The position numbers were made by a program, and so were the translations under genes. Source: Isoetes taiwanensis (Eukaryota; Streptophyta; Lycopodiopsida; Isoetales; Isoetaceae). From it: DNA of 64,000 nt. Shown here piece by piece: positions 46,883 to 56,591 of the stretch. Where the stretch lies: NCBI GenBank assembly GCA_021234155.1, contig JAJEKV010000025.1:7392531-7456530 (forward strand). The letters are read 5' to 3'. How positions within the stretch are numbered: the first letter of the stretch is position 1; each line of letters starts with the position of its first letter. The notes beneath the pieces were generated by a model. The model did no database searches, had not been told where the DNA came from, and saw only the letters and a program-made list of their open reading frames with translations.

Positions 46883-48461
46883 TGTGACGTTCCAGTATAA
46901 CATACGGTATGAATACGTATATTATACTGACACGTCACTAGTACATGTCGACTCAGATGACATGTACACGGCGACCGTAAAGGGTAGTACCCTAGGGTAC
47001 AACCTTGTGAACCATTATATTGCACATGTTAAGGCCACATGTGCATATAATATCTTTTGCCATGTGGCAATAGCCCATTGACCAAAAGGGCCCAGCCCTA
47101 AAATTCGTGGGGATAAAGGGGCATAAACCCTAAAAGGGAAACCTTTTCGGTTTCCAGCCCCTATAGGTCGGATTGGAGCAGCAGAGGACGCCATTTTCGC
47201 TGAAGAGTAGCAAGAGGAATCGAATTCCTAGGTTGCGGCTCGATCCAAGACCGCTAGATCTCGAAATCCAGCAGCATGGACGCTTTCAGAGGAGTGGGAG
47301 CCAGCCAAGAAGCGGGTTAGTGGTTGATCCGATAGTTAGATTTGAGTTTTCAGCCCTCATTCCATAGGATTAGTATCCATTCTTAGCTATAGGCGACCCC
47401 TACAGCCTAAGAATGATAAACACTAACAAAGGAACCTAACCATGTATGATTAGGTAGATTAGAATAGATGTATTCTATTATTTCGAGTTACTTTGTGTTG
47501 ATGTTTTGACATTCTATCGCCACTCTTGTGTATTGGGAAGGGGGGTAGAGACCCAGAGCCCAAGTAGATGGATGATCCTAGTTTTAGCCCATTAATTCCT
47601 AATTAATGCGGCCTGTGCATAAGAGCCCGCCTGGCCATGGGTGGCGGAGCTAGACCGGCTGACAAGGGAGGTCTTGTCTAATCACGGTTGATCCCTCTGG
47701 TGCGTAGCGGCGTCCGGGAACGTTGTGAGCCGGGCCTAATACCCTAGCACCGCTGTGAGGGCAGTGGGGGTATGGGCTCCGACACCTCTTGGGCGTCGCG
47801 CCGTCTCCTAGGGGTTCAAGTCGTATCTGAAGCAAAGTGGCTCTCCGGCTCGCCGCGTGATTGGCATGAACCTTCCGGAGGGGGAGTGATCCCCCTCCCT
47901 CGCCTCATCGGGGATGGGGAGATGCACCCCAGTAGCGGTAGCCCTCTGGCCGTTCACCCGGCAGCTACGGTCGGGGGCTCAATACTTTTCTACGACCCTA
48001 TCACCCAAAGTATGCACAGGAGGGGCGGATGGAGTGGACTACCCAACGGCCATAGCCTTATGCCCGGTAAAATCCATTTGCCATGAATTACATGCGTATT
48101 GTTATCCTGGAGACCCAAGCCGCCGGGTCTTTCCCCATGAGTCCGAGCTTTGGGTAGGATCTCCCCATGTTATGTTGATGTTCTTGATGTGTTGTTGCGG
48201 CTACGTGATATGGTGGACCACCCTTCGAGGTGGGTATGTTATTGTTGTTGTCATGTGCTCATGTTTGCTTACGCTTCGCAGCTAGGGCGATCCCAGGGAG
48301 CGGGATGAATGACACGTCCATTCTTCCCGTCCGGGTTCTTGGCCACCATCAAGGGCCCGATGTTAGGTGGGCGACCTCATGTCGGTGGCGATCTTTGGTT
48401 TGAGGGATGATCTCCAGTTTGTATACGATCGGGCCATCGTATATGAGCTGGGGCCATCACA
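46883..48461 (+). repeat. 3' LTR of nested element, 1579 bp
   Basis: It starts TGTGACG after a polypurine tract and ends ATCACA before the target duplication AGTAC. Its GC-rich second half (47.7-48.3 kb) is absent from the 5' copy. Confidence 0.85.
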
Positions 48462-48649
48462 AGTACGTCGTGCCAAACAAGAAACTTGAAGTATGCAAAT
48501 ATTGAAGCTCGACCCCTAGTGTACACCCACCGAGAAATGAAAAAACACGATGGCAAGGCATCCTCAAGGAGGAGCTCAACCCCCTCGACCACCGAGAGAA
48601 CTTCAAAAAGTAACCTGCAATGAAAAGTATGAAACGGAGAAAAATTCAT

Positions 48650-48960
48650 TAAAAAGTTAGAGGCTTCGAGCAAGGGCGAGCACCGAAGTGCAGTAATATA
48701 GAAAATAATAAAGCTCGGAGGCTTCAAGGCCATGCCGAGAAAGAAACATCAGCCGAGTAATCGGGAATCATCCGCGAAAAACACCATCGTGGGAAAAAAT
48801 ATTCGATTAGTGCTGCCTCGGAGGCTACAACGCCACACTGAGAAAAAGATGAATAAATAGTGTCTCAGAGGCTACAGTGCGACACCGAGAAAGAATGAAA
48901 GGATAAGTAAACCTCGGAGGCGACAGTGCCAGGCTCGAGAAAGATGAAACATAAGAAGAT
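48650..48960. repeat. Degenerate tandem repeat, about 45-60 bp period
   Basis: Variants of TCGGAGGCTACA, GCCACACCGAGAAAGA recur about five times (near 48660, 48716, 48820, 48862 and 48903). Such CTCGGAGGC arrays are common in leader regions of plant LTR elements. It lies in the outer part of the insertion. Confidence 0.65.
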
Positions 48961-49214
48961 ATACACTTTTTAAAGACCATAGAGAAGAAAACATGGAGGA
49001 TTGTAGAGGGTGCATGATGACCCGAGAAATATAGAATAATAGACAGAAATTGAAGATGGACAACCGACTGATAGAAAATGGAGAAACTTCACAACGGAAG
49101 GTCAAATTAAGAAATGGAAGATCGCACATGAGCAAAAGGAGACAATCCAGCAAGGGAGGGATAGTGAGGAAACTGATAGGACAAAAAAGAAGGAGAAAAC
49201 TAGCTCAAAAGCCG

Positions 49215-50502
49215 ACCTGGGGCGAGCTAGAAAATCCGGACGGCCGCTGTTGGTAGCCGAAGTTTATGATATGTTTTTTTTTTTAATTGCTCCTGAAGGG
49301 GATACCAGGGTCCACTATCCCCATACCTTTAGAATTTAATATTAAGGTTAAAGCTTTAGAACCTTAAGTTGTTTTACCTGCTATGCAATATACCTTCTAA
49401 GATCCAAGATCCCAGCTAGCCAAGGAACTTGAGTTCTACTCTTGAGAACCTAATCATATGACCTTGTTTTAGAATTTGATAAGTTATTGCTGTCTCTTAA
49501 AAACTATCTAGGGATTGAATTTCTGTTGCCAGCCCAGTATTAGGAGAAGTACTTGCCTTGCTAGTATCTGATGTGTGATGTCCATACGTGTACGTGAATT
49601 TGAGGTTGGTTTTTAAATATTAATATGGCTTGGGCCACAAATATGAGATGGTATTATGTGATATTGTGCATTTGCATTACGTGATGTTGTGCATTTGCAT
49701 TCAATGGCCCACCGTCGGAGGGGTGGGGTGGCCGTGTAACTCCGCATCCGTGCTAGATGGCCTGATGGATGAGTTAAAGCCTGTACATACAGACGGAGAG
49801 AGTGGTCTCCTTGGGGTCGCCACCCAAGGATTACGCTTGGCATGTAGTTATGCATAAGTAATGTAGTAATATGGAATGTGCTAACTCATGCAGGGGAAGT
49901 CTTGACGGAACAGGTAAAGTGGTGTATTGTTGTTATGCTCATGACTGAATGTTGAAGATCCCTAATGTGCCTCCCCACTTAGTCCTTGTGGACTAACCCC
50001 GGGTGTCTATTTGTATTTAAGATGGCACGTCCTGAGGCAACCATCATCCTGAACCTGGATTCCTTTGTCACATGGTGGTTCAATGAGACGGATGATGAAC
50101 CCGAGATGATGTCCAAAGCGAGAGTTTATGGGATAATAATCTCGTTGTTCAGGCGACTGTACTATGAGCAACTTCAACCTCAAATCGAGGCTTGGGACCC
50201 GGAGCGTGACGAGGAGTCTTCCAGAGGCAGCTCCAACAATTCCTCCTCGGTCACTTCCGAGGAGGGGGAGGAGGGGGACAAGCACGAGTGATTTTGTTGC
50301 TAGAGTTGTATATATAACGTGTGGGGGTGTGATCATTTTATGTTGGTGCAAGGTGATATATTATAGTTTTTGTGTGTTCCCTATCTTTTATGTGAACATT
50401 TATATTATAGAAGCATTATGTATAAGATGTCATTGTTACATGGCTATATATATCTGGATTATTTGGCGCAACGGCCTAGGCCAAGGGGCTAGGTCTGTTT
50501 CA
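49215..50502 (+). repeat. Chromovirus 3' LTR, second piece
   Basis: It matches 29995-31338 of the 5' LTR through to TCTGTTTCA and is followed by the target duplication TCAAG. Small indels and about 5% substitutions separate the two. Confidence 0.9.
50021..50291 (+). CDS. Short acidic ORF embedded in the LTR, 90 aa
   Basis: The reading frame begins MARPEATIILNLDSFVTWW and ends in a serine/glutamate-rich tail (SSVTSEEGEEGDKHE). The equivalent region of the 5' LTR (30855-31126) has nearly the same text but is broken. An ORF inside an LTR is unusual. The central hydrophobic and aromatic part plus the acidic tail resembles no domain I know. It may be a captured fragment, a regulatory upstream ORF or chance. 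It lies upstream of the LTR end and could be transcribed from the LTR. Confidence 0.4.
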
Positions 50503-50507
50503 TCAAG

Positions 50508-51419
50508 CATCGTCATCATCTTGTTCTGCCATAAATGGTGGCATGCTTACTTTGCCAGGTTTTTATTATTCCATCCTCATTGGTCTAACCATTTGCAGTC
50601 ATGAAGCAGATGCATTATTTATGAGTTAAAGATCAACAAAAGATCAAGAGAAATATATTTTTGTCATCTCAGTTGTTTGCTTAATGAATGGTGATGGTTA
50701 CACTAGCAGCAAAAAAACATTTCCCTGTTCCTTTTTGCATGTGCAGATTGATTCTGTATAATGGCAAAATACTGTTTCATCAGAAATTCTATCCTAGTGA
50801 ATGCAACAATGCCATACAAACCAGGGATATCTCTCGCAATTTTGAAACACATGTTACTAATATGGTCTTGGTTGCTATTACGTTTTGCATTGGTTTTCTC
50901 TTTGTTTGCTTCTTCATAAGATTGTTATGAGTAACGGCTGATGGAAAATGTTTGGCTTCAGACATTTGATAGGCAAACATGACCTGGAAGATGAAACAAT
51001 TCACTTGGGTTTGATTTGGGTATGATGTTGCATGTGAAAACGAAAAGTGGAATAAGGAAGCATTCTGTCTCAATAATTTCATCGTCCCAATTTTGCAGGA
51101 TGGTAATGGATTTATGCAAATCCTAACATACAGCAGAGCTAAGTTGAAGTGCCATAGTTGTCGTTGATGCTTGTGAGAGAAAACAACAAGTAGACCTGCA
51201 TTGAATCCATTCCCGTACCTTTTTATTGTTTCATGCCGTACTTTTTTTTACTCTGTTCTTTTATTATGCTTTAAGCATGATGTTTGACCGAAGTTGTGTC
51301 AGAAGAATGCATCACCTTCATCTTCTAGTGAATTCATAATCATGGCAAAGTAATCCCCTACTTTGGAGATCCGAAAACAAAGAAAGATGTGGAAAATCCT
51401 GTCGTCATATTTAGTTGTA
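50508..51419. other. MULE 3' non-coding part, right of the retroelement
   Basis: This continues the MULE sequence interrupted at 29197 and leads into its right TIR. No ORF with a recognisable motif is present. Confidence 0.6.
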
Positions 51420-51692
51420 TGTGTGACGTAGGGGCATTCTAACAATTAAAATAAATACAAGGTATTACATTCATAATTTCTAGGAAATATAGGGGCAATT
51501 TTAAAAATTTCCCCCCAAAAAAAAAGCTGAATTTTTGCTCTTAAAAAAAAGCCCTGTCTGAAGATCATGATAGGAATGTGGCAAATGAACACTAAGATCT
51601 ATAAGTTGTACTATAACTTATGGTTTTGGCTGACCTTTGGCCTCTTTATGCCAAAGGTTAGATTTAGGCTTTTATTGATCACTAGTTATGTT

Positions 51693-51709
51693 GCCCGGCG
51701 TTGCCGGGC
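51693..51709. repeat. GC-rich perfect hairpin
   Basis: GCCCGGC GTT GCCGGGC: 7-bp arms, 3-nt loop, standing out from an AT-rich background, followed by TTAGTAAC. It could be a Helitron-type 3' end hairpin, but a canonical CTRR end is not present. Confidence 0.6.
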
Positions 51710-52034
51710 TTAGTAACAATTTGAAGAGGTGGTTGTTTCCATGTTGTCTAGAATAGACAATGTGGCTTAGAGGGAGCAAGGGTAATATAGAGGAACTTTT
51801 TATGATTCATTGATGAAGATAAAAAAACCATTTGTAGGAGGAAATGTAAATTGAGTCAAATTATAGAGATTTGGTTATGAATATGAGAACTAAATTGAAA
51901 TCAAATGTCACGGTTGAAAGATGATGAGAGTGAAGTATTAGGTTGGTCTAGTTTGCGATGACTGCATTAAAAAAATAGTGGCTAGTCCATTAGATTAGCA
52001 ACTAAGAGATCTTGTGTTCAAGTCTTTGATGTAT

Positions 52035-52035
<1 letters not shown>

Positions 52036-52065
<30 letters not shown>

Positions 52066-52066
52066 G

Positions 52067-52107
<41 letters not shown>

Positions 52108-52130
52108 AGCTGGATACTATCTATCTATCA

Positions 52131-52216
<86 letters not shown>

Positions 52217-52241
52217 GTATCTATCTTTAGCTGGATACTAT
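52036..52241. repeat. TATC microsatellite with repeated interruption
   Basis: About 200 bp of TATC repeats. The same 20-nt interruption, TATCTTTAGCTGGATACTAT, occurs at 52101-52120 and again at 52222-52241, showing that a larger block containing it was duplicated. Confidence 0.95.
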
Positions 52242-52969
52242 GAGTACTATTTATCATATTAGCAATTTGTAGATGGGACAATTTTAGCCGCAACTGTTGT
52301 GGTTCTGTAGATGGGTCAGTTTTTGTTGCAATTTTGCTGCAATTGTTGTGGTTGTATTGGATCATGAAGTTAATCAATTAATGATGTTAGGGTGTTTCAT
52401 GATTGGTATTGCATGTGAATGTCAATGTGTGTGGGGCGTTGCAAGGGGCCATTGATAAAGTGGGAGTGTTGTCAAGCATAAATGCAATTCTATGCAGGTA
52501 GCTATGGACTTGTAAACATTTGTAGACCAAAGGAATAGTTGGTATGTCATATGTTTGACAAAGGCCTGTGATAGTAGTGGGGTATAACTAAATGCAATTT
52601 TCAATTGTGTAATTCATGCAACTAAAGCTTCATATGTAATGTCCTTGCTAGCTTAATGAAATTAGAGCAAGCATAACGCAACTTTTATGAAACAACAAAT
52701 AATAAAGATACACCTATATGAACCTTAGGAATGTCGTTATTGCCTCTAATAATTGGTTATCCACGCCAAGCTTAAATATCATTTAAATTCCTTTTGAATA
52801 TTGTTGTTTTAGATATTGGATCGAAGAAGGGGACATTGGGTATTGTCTATGGTGTTTTGATATTGATCAAAGAAGGAGACATTGGATATTGGCTTTTGGA
52901 CATGGTCATGACTTTGGCATGTGGCACTTTACCAATTAAAAATGTGCCATGACCCATGGAGAAACTACA

Positions 52970-53220
52970 CTCGATTCAAATACTTGAAATGTCCAACTAT
53001 AAGTTGGGAGTGCTTTCACACCCATGCAAAAAGTTCATTGGATTCAAATATTTAAAGAGTCCAATTAAGTGCCTTCGCACCGATGGGAAAACAATGTTGG
53101 ATTCAAATATTCAGAATTCCCATCTATAAGTGCAAATCATCGAAAATTTTGTTGGATTCAAAATCTCCATCTATAAGTGCAAATCATGGGAAATTTTGTT
53201 GGATTTAATCATGGGAAACT
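52970..53220. repeat. Degenerate tandem repeats
   Basis: Words such as GGATTCAAATATT, CATCTATAAGTGCAAATCAT and AAATTTTGTTGGATT recur three to four times with drift. The repeats are non-coding. Confidence 0.6.
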
Positions 53221-56200
53221 GCTTTTAATCCCTCTAGAAGTTTTCGACACCTATTATGTACATCGCTTCTATAGTTGCAATAACAATGCCTTTAAGTGCA
53301 TCCTACATGACTAAGAATATAAAAAAAAACAAAGGCTTATTGCAAGAAAAGCTGGAAAGTGCAGCCTACATGGCTAAGTCTTATTTATCACGGATGCTTA
53401 CTTACCACTGGGCAAAAGGTCCAACCTACTCAAAGGACAACCTATTCAAATAACAACGTATTAAGACAACACAAACGGTAGAGGAATAGGAGAAACTTAA
53501 AGGGACTTTGGCCTTTAATACAACATCAGAAACTCCTTCAGATGCTAAATACTCATGAACTTAAGCCCAAATAACGTGATGGCAAAAAACGTGAACAGTG
53601 CCATTGGCATAATCAAATATAGCTCTTACTATAGCTATCATTAATCAAAGAACGTTAGTGAATAATCTGCTGGAGTTTTCTTTGTGAGGTGAGGCACCAA
53701 TACAAAAATAAGAATATAAAAGGTGAAGAAGATAAATGCACCAAATGGTGGATGAGCTACACCTGTATAAACACCTTCAGATATATAGCTACATTATTCT
53801 ATTTTCTACTCACAAATGAGTAGTTTGAGCCATGTTAACTGGATATCTTCTGTCCCCTCTTGTTGATGGTGCTGGAATTATTTTTTGAAAGCCTATTAAT
53901 ATGTACAAAATACAAAAGTTACTACATGTAAATTCCAATTGAACGTTCTACTATGAATATAAGTTTGTGGTATAGACTTACCTTCCAATATGCAGAAACG
54001 GTTTCTATAATTCAGAACCTGGAGTAAAAAGTAGCATTTTCAACATCTTCGATCATTTTCCATACACAAAGGACCTAATAGGAGAGAAAGATCCAAATAT
54101 ACTATGCTGCTTCATGTTATTCTTCTTGTAAATATGCATATGTAAAACATGGAAGACACAATAAGAAATAAAAGATGAAGCCTATAGTGGCTTAGACTAT
54201 TCCAGCACTATACATGCATCAAGCACTATACATGCATCAGCCTGCACCACTACACAATGGATTAGACAACATCAGCACTTTGCATGCAGCGGAAATTTTG
54301 CACTCCATATTGAACCCTGTTAAATCTCATTTCTCTCCGTCATATTGAACCCTGTTATATCTCATTTTAGCAGCACATTGCATAGGTTTACTTAAATGAT
54401 AAAAACCGTACGTCATTAATCTGATTACCATATGTGCTTACCTGATTAATCTGCAGTGCAGATACAAAACCGTGGAGAGTTAAGTGTCTATATGAAACAA
54501 TGACTTATCGTATAGAAGTTGTGACTCAAAAGTTAAAGATTGAATCTCAAGATAACAAAGGCAAAGAATTGAGGGCAAGTGTTGTGTTCAAATTCTAGTT
54601 TTGAAGTGTAGGCTTTCTCTATTGTGAAGTCTATTATGGTAGATGAGCATCAAGAATAAAGGCACACGCTATGTGTATATGTGTAATGAGATTTAACGTC
54701 TAGCTTGTACGTTGATCTTCCTAATCTAATGAGGATGTTTCATGACTCAAAGATGACTTACAAAATTTGAAGTCTAGGCAATATACATCCTGTGGTACAT
54801 TTCCAATCAAATGTTCAAACTAACAAAATCAATGGAATCAAGGAGCAGATTGTATAAGAGCTAGTATTGAATATGTTGTGGATGAAATACCTGAGATCTT
54901 CCTTGAACCATCACTTTCGATTATAGAGAGAGAAGCTATGCTCATGCTCTGGATGCAACAATTCATCTTTGGTAAACACTTGCTTGTTGCACTTTCATCC
55001 AGATTTGCATGCAAGAAAAAAAGACAAAGGTCGCGGGTGCCTGATCTAGCTGTGATAAAATTTACCTTAGATGCAAGGAGTTGTACTGTGGCATATTTCA
55101 CATCCCATGTGAATCCTATTCCAGCATGATTTGGAGCATTTACAACTATATGTGCTTGGATATTGCTGTAGCCATACCTTTTTCATGTCGTCATGAATTT
55201 AAAATGCCATCTTAGAATGCTGCGCACAATAATGGCATAACAAATAAGAAATAATAAAAATATCAAGAACCACAACATGTGAGGATTTACATGTGAGTAT
55301 TGAATTTGTTGGCCATGTCTTGGATCCATCCAACCATTGCATCAAATAACATGCAACCACACTCCTGTTCAATTTAATGCTCCCTGATACAGCAAGAGCA
55401 AAGACAAAAAATCATCTAAAGCATTAGTAGCATAAAAAGGAATCGGTAAAAAAGATAAAAATATGGTTGAAAAATATCTATTGTTGCCACAGGGCTTGGC
55501 AAAAGGCATTTTTCATGCCCAAGCTCTTATATATACTACAAACAACTTGGCCAAGCACATTTGTGCAACGGAATTGCTACAATCAATGCCCTAGAGAAAG
55601 AGGGAATTTCAACCACTACCAGCTAAGCTTCCATACCCTTGAGCCTATTCTAGCAGGAAATATGCCAGCCACAATATAAAAATCAATTTAGATCCACTCA
55701 TAATGTAGAGGTACTTCGTGAAGATACAAATTTCAGAGGAACAAAATGATTCAAGAAGAAACTTACAAAAGCCAGTTTAAAACGATCATACCTCTATAGT
55801 TTCAGCCAAACTAGAGCATAAGTCTGAAACCAAGCCGCCTATTCCTATCAGTCAGATCTCCATCTGCTCTTGGCTAAATCCCATGAAAAAACCTCCTTTG
55901 GGTTTTTTGCCCACAAAAACTATGAACAATCGACAGAGAAAAGGAGATATAACCATACCGTATCAATGATTTCTCTTCTCTAGAGATGACCCACGATTTC
56001 CGCCTTCTTCATGCCAAGCCCTAAGCCAATCGTGGCATATGCATGCCGAGAAATCGATATGTATAAAAGATTGGAAAGAGGAAAATCGAAATCGAAATCA
56101 TAGCCAAAAAATTTTCCTGATTTTTGGATCTCGGATTTTGTTTCCGGTGGCTAAAAGCACCAAAAACCATAGGAAAATCACTTTAAAATAATCCTAGAAA

Positions 56201-56591
56201 AGTTTTTCTCCAGACCTGGAAATTCCAAATTAACAAAGTAGATATTCCATAGCTTTCATATTTTGATATATCCTCCTCAGGAAGGATCACATGAAAGTGA
56301 GTTACCTCACTTCTTTTTCTTATGTAATTTTCTAAATGAAATATAAAAAACCCACCTTGCCCTAAAAAAAAAAAAAAAGAAGTCCTAAAAGGGGTACTGT
56401 TTCGGCAAAGACAGAGCTGAAGAAAATCGAGATTTAGCAGCCGAGTGCTCGTAATGCTTCTGTTCATAACAAAAATGTCCATGACGGAATGAGCGTATGC
56501 ATGATAGGTCAAAGCCATTAACTTCCCTTTTCTTTTTGGACGACGATAATAAAAAGAGGACCGTTATCACCAAGGTCTTCTCTAGGGCAAA

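Larger units (their letters stand above)
40789..48461 (+). mobile_element. Nested LTR element, probably non-autonomous (LARD-like)
   Basis: It is flanked by the 5-bp duplication AGTAC (40784-40788 and 48462-48466). The 3' LTR is 46883-48461 (starts TGTGACGTTCCAG, ends CA) and is preceded by the polypurine tract AAGGTGGGGAGAA. The 5' LTR matches only over 40789-41591 and is incomplete. The two LTRs differ by roughly 2-3% by eye, so this insertion is younger than the chromovirus that hosts it. The roughly 5.3-kb interior shows no gag or pol landmark on either strand. Confidence 0.8.
40438..49214. mobile_element. Insertion in the chromovirus 3' LTR (outer element plus nested LTR element)
   Basis: This block of about 8.8 kb interrupts the 3' LTR. 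Its outer parts, 40438-40788 and 48462-49214, flank a complete nested insertion (40789-48461) and so form one older, unnamed insertion. The left outer part contains palindrome 3. The right outer part contains a degenerate tandem repeat. No coding domain was recognised in the outer part. Confidence 0.6.
29198..50502 (+). mobile_element. Ty3 chromovirus LTR retrotransposon with nested insertions
   Basis: 5' LTR 29198-31338, primer-binding site, gag, protease, RT, RNase H, integrase, chromodomain, then a 3' LTR in two pieces (40255-40437 and about 49215-50502). The 5-bp duplication TCAAG flanks it (29193-29197, 50503-50507). The LTRs start TGTAAC and end CA. By eye the two LTRs differ at roughly 5% of sites over a 160-base comparison, suggesting an age of a few million years or more depending on lineage rate. 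The copy is broken in several places and carries two large insertions, in pol and in the 3' LTR. Confidence 0.9.
27000..51516 (+). mobile_element. MULE DNA transposon, split by a 21-kb retroelement
   Basis: Long imperfect TIRs of about 90 bp face each other at about 27000-27090 and 51420-51516. They share TTAAAATT-x-CCC, CCTTGTATTTA and AAT-x-CCCCT in the same order when one is reversed. Directly outside are runs of exactly nine A on each side (26991-26999 and 51517-51525), the 9-bp duplication length typical of MULEs. MULE sequence is 27000-29197 plus 50503-51516, about 3.2 kb. The rest is the chromovirus with its own nested insertions. The transposase is broken (listed separately). Confidence 0.8.
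51526..56591. other. Intergenic DNA upstream of the WDR74-like gene
   Basis: No gene is supported over about 5 kb. It holds a GC-rich hairpin (51693-51709), a TATC microsatellite (about 52036-52241), degenerate GGATTCAAATATT-type repeats (about 52970-53220) and an A run near 56363-56378. Short open frames such as 54838-55101 lack motifs. The promoter and 5' UTR of the downstream gene must lie in the last few hundred bases, but no clear TATA box can be assigned there. Confidence 0.5.

Noticed and set aside
48650-48960. Tandem repeat considered as a CRISPR-like array
   Set aside because: Repeats are degenerate, spacers are not unique-and-regular, and the context is a plant retroelement insertion.
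54838-55129. Overlapping open frames of 80-90 codons on both strands
   Set aside because: No recognisable motif, no splice context and no neighbouring exons; most likely chance.
56183-56573. Minus-strand open frames just upstream of the WDR74-like gene
   Set aside because: They overlap the expected promoter/5' UTR, contain a poly-A-derived run of identical residues and show no motif.
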